The position numbers and the translations under genes are program-made. This document shows positions 58,008 to 64,000 of a DNA stretch of 64,000 nucleotides, piece after piece. This DNA comes from Endomychus coccineus. Taxonomy: Eukaryota > Arthropoda > Insecta > Coleoptera > Endomychidae. Numbering within the stretch: the stretch's first letter is position 1; each line of letters starts with the position of its first letter. Under the pieces are notes generated by a model. The model made no database searches. It worked only from the letters and a program-made list of their open reading frames with translations, and had not been told where the DNA came from. The stretch lies in the NCBI GenBank assembly GCA_958510875.1, contig OY294067.1, positions 251,797,736 to 251,861,735 on the forward strand, in the 5' to 3' direction.

Positions 58008-58880
58008 ACACACAAGGGAGAAAGAGATATTTGCAGAACATTGGATGACACCCAAATTCTGTCCAGAAATTGACATTCCAGTTGACATAATGAACATCTA
58101 CTCAGTAGTTGACATTTATGAATGATATTTAAAATTGATATAATCAGCGTATTATAAATTTGTTACGCATACGGAACAGTTGTGATATTGGCAGGCCATC
58201 TAGTGAACAGAGCAGCAATTACAAATCCAATTTACTAAGTTTTTGCAGTGCTGCACATGTTAGTTTGAGGAAATGGCAGACTGATGTGATCTGAAATTTT
58301 TATCTAAACCAAATAATTAAGGGAATTGAGCAGAGAGCTCTGAAAAAACATAAACCCTAAACACTAAGGAAAATATATATGTAACTGTGAAAATTGTAAT
58401 TACAAAAGCATTCTATTAACACATTGGAAATTTGAACAGCCACGAATAGTTCGAGACATCAGATATCACCTAGCAGAAGAATGTGAGTCATCCGAATGTG
58501 ATTATTGTGATTATTAATCAGCTCAACTTGAAAGCTTAAAATACATGACTACATCAAACCTAGAGCAAAAGATATATAAATGAGATAATCACACTATCAC
58601 ACCACTTTAAAATATACTTGAGGATATGTAAATGTTAACATTGTCATTATGAAGGCACTCAATTATCAAAGTTTAAGTTTCATCAGCGCAGCACTGCGCA
58701 TGAAGGAGGAAGTATGTGAACATTGTCCTTAATAATCAAAACATCTGGATGTTCAGAAGTTGTAGTAGTTTTCTTTGCTTTTTTGTTCAACTTAAATACA
58801 ATATGATACATATGTATTTTCAGCAATTAATAATTTTATTTCTCAATAAAGCACAATTACGTAAGAAGTTTCATTGAATT
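58008..58880 (+). other. Decayed finger tail and 3' UTR of gene 4
   Basis: Contains scattered finger remnants (CNCENCNYKSILLTHWKF-like text near 58390), the shared block tagttcgagacatcag at 58450, cattgtcattatgaagg at 58640 and AATAAA at 58845-58850. The block 58025-58290 recurs at 59150-59410. Confidence 0.65.
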
Positions 58881-59700
58881 TAATTTCTTTGTAGACAATT
58901 TGGTAAAGCATTACTCCTCAGCCAATTCCTTAGTCATAATGTCTGCAAGGGCAAAGATTTGAAATTTAATGTACCCTCTTTGTTATATTGCAATATACCT
59001 GATGTAATCATATGATCATAGCTGTAACAACTTCTTTAACAGAATAAATTGGATGATTGATGGTAGTTTGCTATCCATGAAGACTTCAAGTTGCATCAAA
59101 TAATAATTAACGCAGATTTATATTACTAGTAAGCTAAGTTATGAGTACCCACGATGCGATATTTGCGGGACATCGGACGACACCCAAATTTGGTTCCGAA
59201 ATTTACGTTCCTCTGAGTTGATACTTTATAACAATAATAATTAAAATTGATGTAATCAGCACATATTAAATTTGTCTGGCATACTATACACAGTGTGATA
59301 TCGGTAGGCCATCTAGTGAGCAGGGCAGCAATTACAAATTGAATTGTGAAGGTTTTGCAGGGCTGAGTGCAGCACATGTTAGTTTGAGACTGAGCATTGA
59401 TTATGTATATTAATCAATGGTTTGAGGAAGTGTCAGGTTGATCTGAGAAATTAGAAATTTTTTCTAAACCAAATAACTCAGAAAACTGAGTAGAGAACCC
59501 TGAAATGAGTATTGTTTTGCTCACATTTACAGGAGTGGGATATTACACTAGTGAAGAATCAGTTGATACCTCCTAGCTTTGAGAATGTCACAGTGTGGTG
59601 GAACAATTTGTCATTTGTAAACAGGCCGAAACCATAGATATATGTAAAGTATCTAAATAATTAAATAACATAACTATTAAAAGTTAGATTTTCACTAATT
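58881..59700. repeat. Duplicated 3' flank segment
   Basis: 59150-59410 repeats 58025-58290 (gatatttgcgggacatcgg, ggccatctagtgagcagg, cagcaattacaaat), a local duplication about 1.1 kb apart. No coding recognised. Confidence 0.6.
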
Positions 59701-59704
59701 TAAT

Positions 59705-59880
59705 AAATAAATATGTGGTTTTCCATAATTAGATATTCTGCAGATTTATTATTAATGAAACTACGTTTATATTCTTTGATCCGTTTTAAGAAGGTTCTTT
59801 CAGTCTGACCAATGTATATCTTACGGCAAGATCCACAAGTCACCTTGTAAACTCCACATATGTCGTCATTGGAAGATTTG
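59705..59880 (-). mobile_element. Penelope-like GIY-YIG fragment, second subfamily
   Basis: The minus strand reads SSNDDICGVYKVTCGSCRKI, then YIGQTERTFLKRIKEYKRSF, then SAEYLIMENHIF. It carries both GVY and YIG and is closest to the 48.2-kb relic. Fragment only. Confidence 0.7.
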
Positions 59881-60049
59881 GGTATAACTTTCCGCTATAG
59901 CTTGGCAACAGGGTCTGAAAAATATTTTCTCGCAACTCTAGTGAGAAAGTGCAGTGATTTGCAGTGGCGCTGAGAAAGTCTGGTATACAGTTACATTTCG
60001 CAATTTCTTGAAAAACGCAAACGTTGGCGTGTGAAGTTACATGTAAAAG

Positions 60050-61700
60050 TAGATAGTAGAACCGTACACGACTTGAACTACACCTTTTAAAGCGCAGTCG
60101 TAAGAGTAAATTCATTGAAATGTATTAATGCTGTGGCGAAGGAGATATTCGAAATAAATTAGGCATACATCACTGCGAGGAACTTTTCTGGGCAATAGTG
60201 AAGGGTCGTGTGTCGCTAAAAAACAGGACTTTCAAACTGCAGGAAGTTAAGGTACTTCTTTTGGAAGTAATAATTGCTAGTGTAACTAGAGACTCGTGGC
60301 ACACATGCATTCGACATGTTTAAGAAGATCAGAGGATACATGGCCTGGACACTACAGTAGACGTGATTGTTCAACCAAGCGCTTATTATCAATTCGGAAG
60401 TCGGCAACAGTAGTGATGACAACGACTAGGACTCGCAATAAAACCAGCAGATAAGCTTTTTTATTATATTTGCGGACCACGCCAACGTTCTTCTCAGGAC
60501 TGTAATTCTACCTGCACACCTGCATTTAAGGGAAATGTGTTAGTGTTTTCTGGTGTTTTAGTTGAGGTAAATGTTATAGTTACAGTTTCATAGTGTGTGA
60601 AGCAGTGAAGGATATTTATTATTTTAATGTGATTGTGCCATAACCTAGAAGGGTACCATGCGAGAATTTATTTATTGTCATTGTTGCTATTATTGTTCAA
60701 TATATAATATTTGCATTATATTCGAGATGTCTGCGCACCGCGACCTTGAGATCTATTGTGTCCCGTTTTGCTGCTGATCCATAGCACTGTTGCTCTAAAA
60801 AGAAAGGTATATTCCATAAACCTATTATCCTGAGGAGACAGAATTGTTTACATCTAAACACGATCAGACATTCCCAAAATTTCGGGCCACTCAGACTGCT
60901 GTATATTACAAGTATGGCCGTATGGAATTTGCTGTTGCCCAGATTAGTTCTTCTGTGTGCCGGATTGAGATTTGTAACTATTATAAAAACGAATATAGCA
61001 TTATTTATTGGTTATATTAGAAGCAATACTATTGAAATGTCGTTGTCTTTGAAAAATATTCAATAATTTATGGTAAACTGGAATATACAATCGAATTATA
61101 GAATATTTAAATTTTTAAATATAGAACTATTCCATTCCATGGCATCATTTGTTCAGAAGGCGACAACGCCACGCACCTTTTATGAATGGGGACTTTGTTC
61201 TGTAATCTGTACTACGCAATTTGACAGCTTCCGTATTTCTCGTAGCTATTTCGAAGCGGTGTTGCTTTACAAGTGGTACCAAGTTTTCAATCATAGTTAC
61301 AGCGTTGTCAATAAGGAGTAATTATGACTCGATGACAGAGAGGTCCGTTGGTTTTCTTTGTCATACTTCATGTAATCATTGCGACAAGTCAAATGGAGTT
61401 TTATGAATGAGATGTTTCGTCTCCTTAGGATAATAGGTCTATGGTATATTCGACCACCATCTTATCTCCTCTCACTGGAGCAATGCCATACGACATACCA
61501 TACCATCATAGTTGTTCAGTAGAATACATTTGAAGTTAAAAAGTAATTAATAAACTATAAAAGAGCACACAGTAGATAAAAATAGATAAATAAGAAATAA
61601 TCACCCTTATACACTAGATTATTCCTTATTTATAGTATTAAAATAATGTGTATGTCTTCTCTCTGGTCAAAATGGAGCTAGAAAATAGAAGAATATAGAA
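60050..61700 (+). repeat. Duplicated upstream flank of zinc-finger gene 5
   Basis: Matches 42.85-43.55 kb upstream of gene 3 in order: tagaaccgtacacg, gaaggagatattcgaaataa, atcactgcgaggaac, ccttgagatct, tatattcgaccaccatctta, ctctctggtcaaaatggagc. A block of about 650 bp near 60.80-61.43 kb has no counterpart in the other copy. Confidence 0.72.
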
Positions 61701-61860
61701 CTCTTTGAGTAGAAGCCTCAGTTCATAGAAATGTCTCAAGTGAGATTATGAATCTAGATTCCAAGATAAAATATAGGGTTATGAACCGGGGTTTCAATCT
61801 CAGAGTAATTATATATTCGTCTGGGGTTTTTAATTTACATAGTTACCGAGTAAAAGTAAT

Positions 61861-63844
61861 ATGTCCTCAATAACAGAAAATGATCCAGAATTCGAGAGGC
61901 AAATTAAAATCGAATATGAAGAAAATAAATTTGTTGACAATCAAATAGAAATAAAGTAAGCTTTTTATACTCCTCGTTACTATAAAAATTTAACAACAAA
62001 TTGTATGGTAGTATAAGTACAATAATTAGGCTCCATCCCCAAGTTTGTTTTAAACCTTTTTTGTACTACATAAATTACCTGTAGATCATATTCATTATGC
62101 AAGAAATTCATTAATTTATTTGGTTTCCATAACTTACTTTGTTTTGTTAGAATGAAATATGTCTTGTTTTATTACTCTATATAACTGCTCATTACATAAT
62201 AAACTGATCAGTATAGACCAAGGATTATGTATTCATGTTGAATATTCCATGTAGGGCTTATTGAATTTCATAAACAGATAAAAATAATTGCAAAGCTTTT
62301 AATGGTGTAACATTTAACATAATTATTCAGAATTAAATAATTTCAGGGTTGAGAGTCATTTGGTCAAAGAAGAAGCAGAAGATTTCACAGATTATTCAAT
62401 TGGAAATAATCACAGTGAAAATTCAGATTGTGCAGATGATGAGTTCTTTATTACTTCTGCTGGTATGAAACGATCATGGGAGGAAGCATTTAAATGTGAA
62501 TATTGCACATATGAAAGCGATGAAGTGTCTATCATGAACAATCATATAATTAGCCTACACAATGATGAGCATAAAGTTAGTGACTGTGACATAATTCAAC
62601 TCTCAAAAGAACAGAAAATGAGAACTTGTGAATATTGTGATTATAAAAGTAGAACTTCTTACGAAATGACATCACACATCAATAGTCAACACACAAGAGA
62701 GAAGTTATACAAGTGTGAGCATTGTGATCATCAAAGTACCCAAATATCAAATTTAAAGAGACACATTAACAGTATTCACACAGAGATAATACACAAATGC
62801 AAACATTGTGATTATCAAGCCACTAGTCCAAGAAGTTTGAAAAGGCATAACAACATTAAACACACAAGAACTAAAGTGTACAAATGTCCGTATTGTGATT
62901 ACGAAAGCATTCAATTATCACATTTGAGAAGTCACATAAATACTGTGCATATTAAGGAAGCGATATTCAACTTCGAACATTGTGATCATGAAAGCACTAA
63001 TTTATCAAATTCGAATAATGACTTTAATTCTATACACACTAGGGACAGAATATACAAATGCGAACATTGTGATTATGAAGCTACTAAACCAGCAAGTTTA
63101 AAAAGGCATATCAACAATAAACACACAAGGGAAAAAGTGTATAGATGTGGGCTTTGCGATCATGAATGTACTCAATTATCAAATTTGAAGAGACACATTA
63201 ACACTATTCACACAAAGGAGAGAATATACAAATGCGAACACTGTGATTATGAAGCCACTAATCCAGGGACTTTGAAAAGGCATATCAACATTAAACACAC
63301 AAGGGAGAATATTTACAAATGTGGGCAATGTGATTACGAAAGCTATCAATTGTCATATTTGAAAAGTCACATCAACTCTGTGCATACAAAGGAAAGGATA
63401 TTCAAATGTGAGCATTGCGATCATGAAAGCACTAAATTAGCAAATTTAAAGAGTCATATTAATTCTATTCACACAAGGGAGAAAATATACAAATGCACAT
63501 ATTGTGATTATGAAGCAACAAAATCAGGGTGTTTGAAAAGGCATATCAATACTAAACACACAAGGGAGAAAATATACAAATGTGAGAATTGTGATTATGA
63601 AAGCACTCAATTGTCACATTTGAAAAGTCACATCAACACTGTACATACAAAGGAAAAGATATTCAAATGTGAGCATTGTGATCATGAATGTACTCAATTA
63701 TCAAATTTAAAGAGACACATTAACCGTATTCACACAAGGGAGCGAATATACAGATGTGAACACTGTGATTATGAAGACACTAAACCAGGGAGTTTGAAAA
63801 GGCATTTTAACACTAAACACAAGCGAGAAAATGTACAAATATGA
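61861..63844 (+). CDS. C2H2 zinc-finger protein, two exons (cluster gene 5)
   Basis: Exon 1 is 61861-61955 (MSSITENDPEFERQIKIEYE, then ENKFVDNQIEI). Exon 2 is 62347-63844 (VESHLVKEEAEDFTDYSIGN, then FFITSAGMKRSWEEAFKCEY). About 15 C2H2 fingers follow. One is dead (FNFEHC, with its helix SNSNNDFNSIH). Fingers 10-15 follow the three-finger repeat. It is closest to gene 3 in exon 1 and 5' flank. The stop TGA in YKYENSD-like text, where paralogs have CAAATGTGA, is followed by decayed fingers to the window edge, which could also be read as a lost finger frame. The 3' end of the transcript lies outside. Confidence 0.86.
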
Positions 63845-64000
63845 AAATAGTGATATTGAAAAGTCAGATCAATACTTTGCATATGAGAAAGAATTTTCAA
63901 ATGCGATCATTGCGATTATGAAGCTGCTCAACTTGAAACTTTAAAAAAACATCAACACTAAACACTAAGAAAAATATATATAAGTGTGAACATTGTGATT
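63845..64000 (+). other. Decayed finger tail of gene 5, cut by the window end
   Basis: Out-of-frame finger sequence such as ttcaaatgcgatcattgcga and tataagtgtgaacattgtgatt (YKCEHCD) continues past the stop, parallel to the tails of genes 1 and 3. Confidence 0.6.

Overview
The window reads as an AT-rich insect nuclear genome. It has intron-rich genes with GT/AG splice sites, long introns filled with decayed transposons, and element families typical of arthropods: Penelope-like elements (PLEs), several hAT types, a Tc1/mariner relative, pogo, P-like MITEs and R1/Jockey-type LINEs. A beetle or hemipteran seems plausible, but I cannot fix the order from sequence alone.

Region 1 (1-16.5 kb, + strand) is the 3' half of a leukocyte-antigen-related receptor tyrosine phosphatase (Lar). 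Eight coding exons join in phase. They encode five fibronectin III domains, a membrane-proximal region, one transmembrane helix, an active PTP domain D1 and a PTP domain D2 with the usual D2 substitutions (WPE instead of WPD, KNRL instead of KNRY). The stop follows the LAR-type C-terminus [10 protein letters not shown]. The immunoglobulin domains and first FN3 domains lie upstream of the window. The introns hold PLE, hAT and LINE relics and, antisense inside one of them, a possible small secreted cysteine-rich peptide.

Region 2 (16.5-27 kb) has no convincing gene. It contains a palindromic head-to-head pair of PLE ends, a BED-type hAT with terminal inverted repeats (TIRs) and an 8-bp target-site duplication (TSD), a foldback MITE, a tRNA-like sequence and a GTF2IRD2-like hAT pseudogene.

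Region 3 (27-64 kb) is a cluster of five paralogous C2H2 zinc-finger genes, one on the minus strand and four on the plus strand. All share one architecture: a short acidic first exon with a Q/P-I-K/N-x-E-Y-E core, one intron, and a second exon with about 10 to 15 fingers. The fingers are organised as a three-finger higher-order repeat, and the last coding finger is followed by decayed finger remnants. Several kilobases of flanking DNA were duplicated with the genes. Between them lie a split THAP-domain gene (minus strand, 39.75-40.72 kb), a mariner relative with TIRs of about 560 bp, a PLE carrying reverse transcriptase and GIY-YIG endonuclease, a pogo element, LINE fragments, and five copies of a P-element-like MITE whose internal sequence encodes most of a THAP DNA-binding domain.

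Functionally, Lar is an axon-guidance and adhesion receptor unrelated to the neighbouring zinc fingers. The zinc-finger array looks like a recent, still expanding birth-and-death family in a transposon-dense region.
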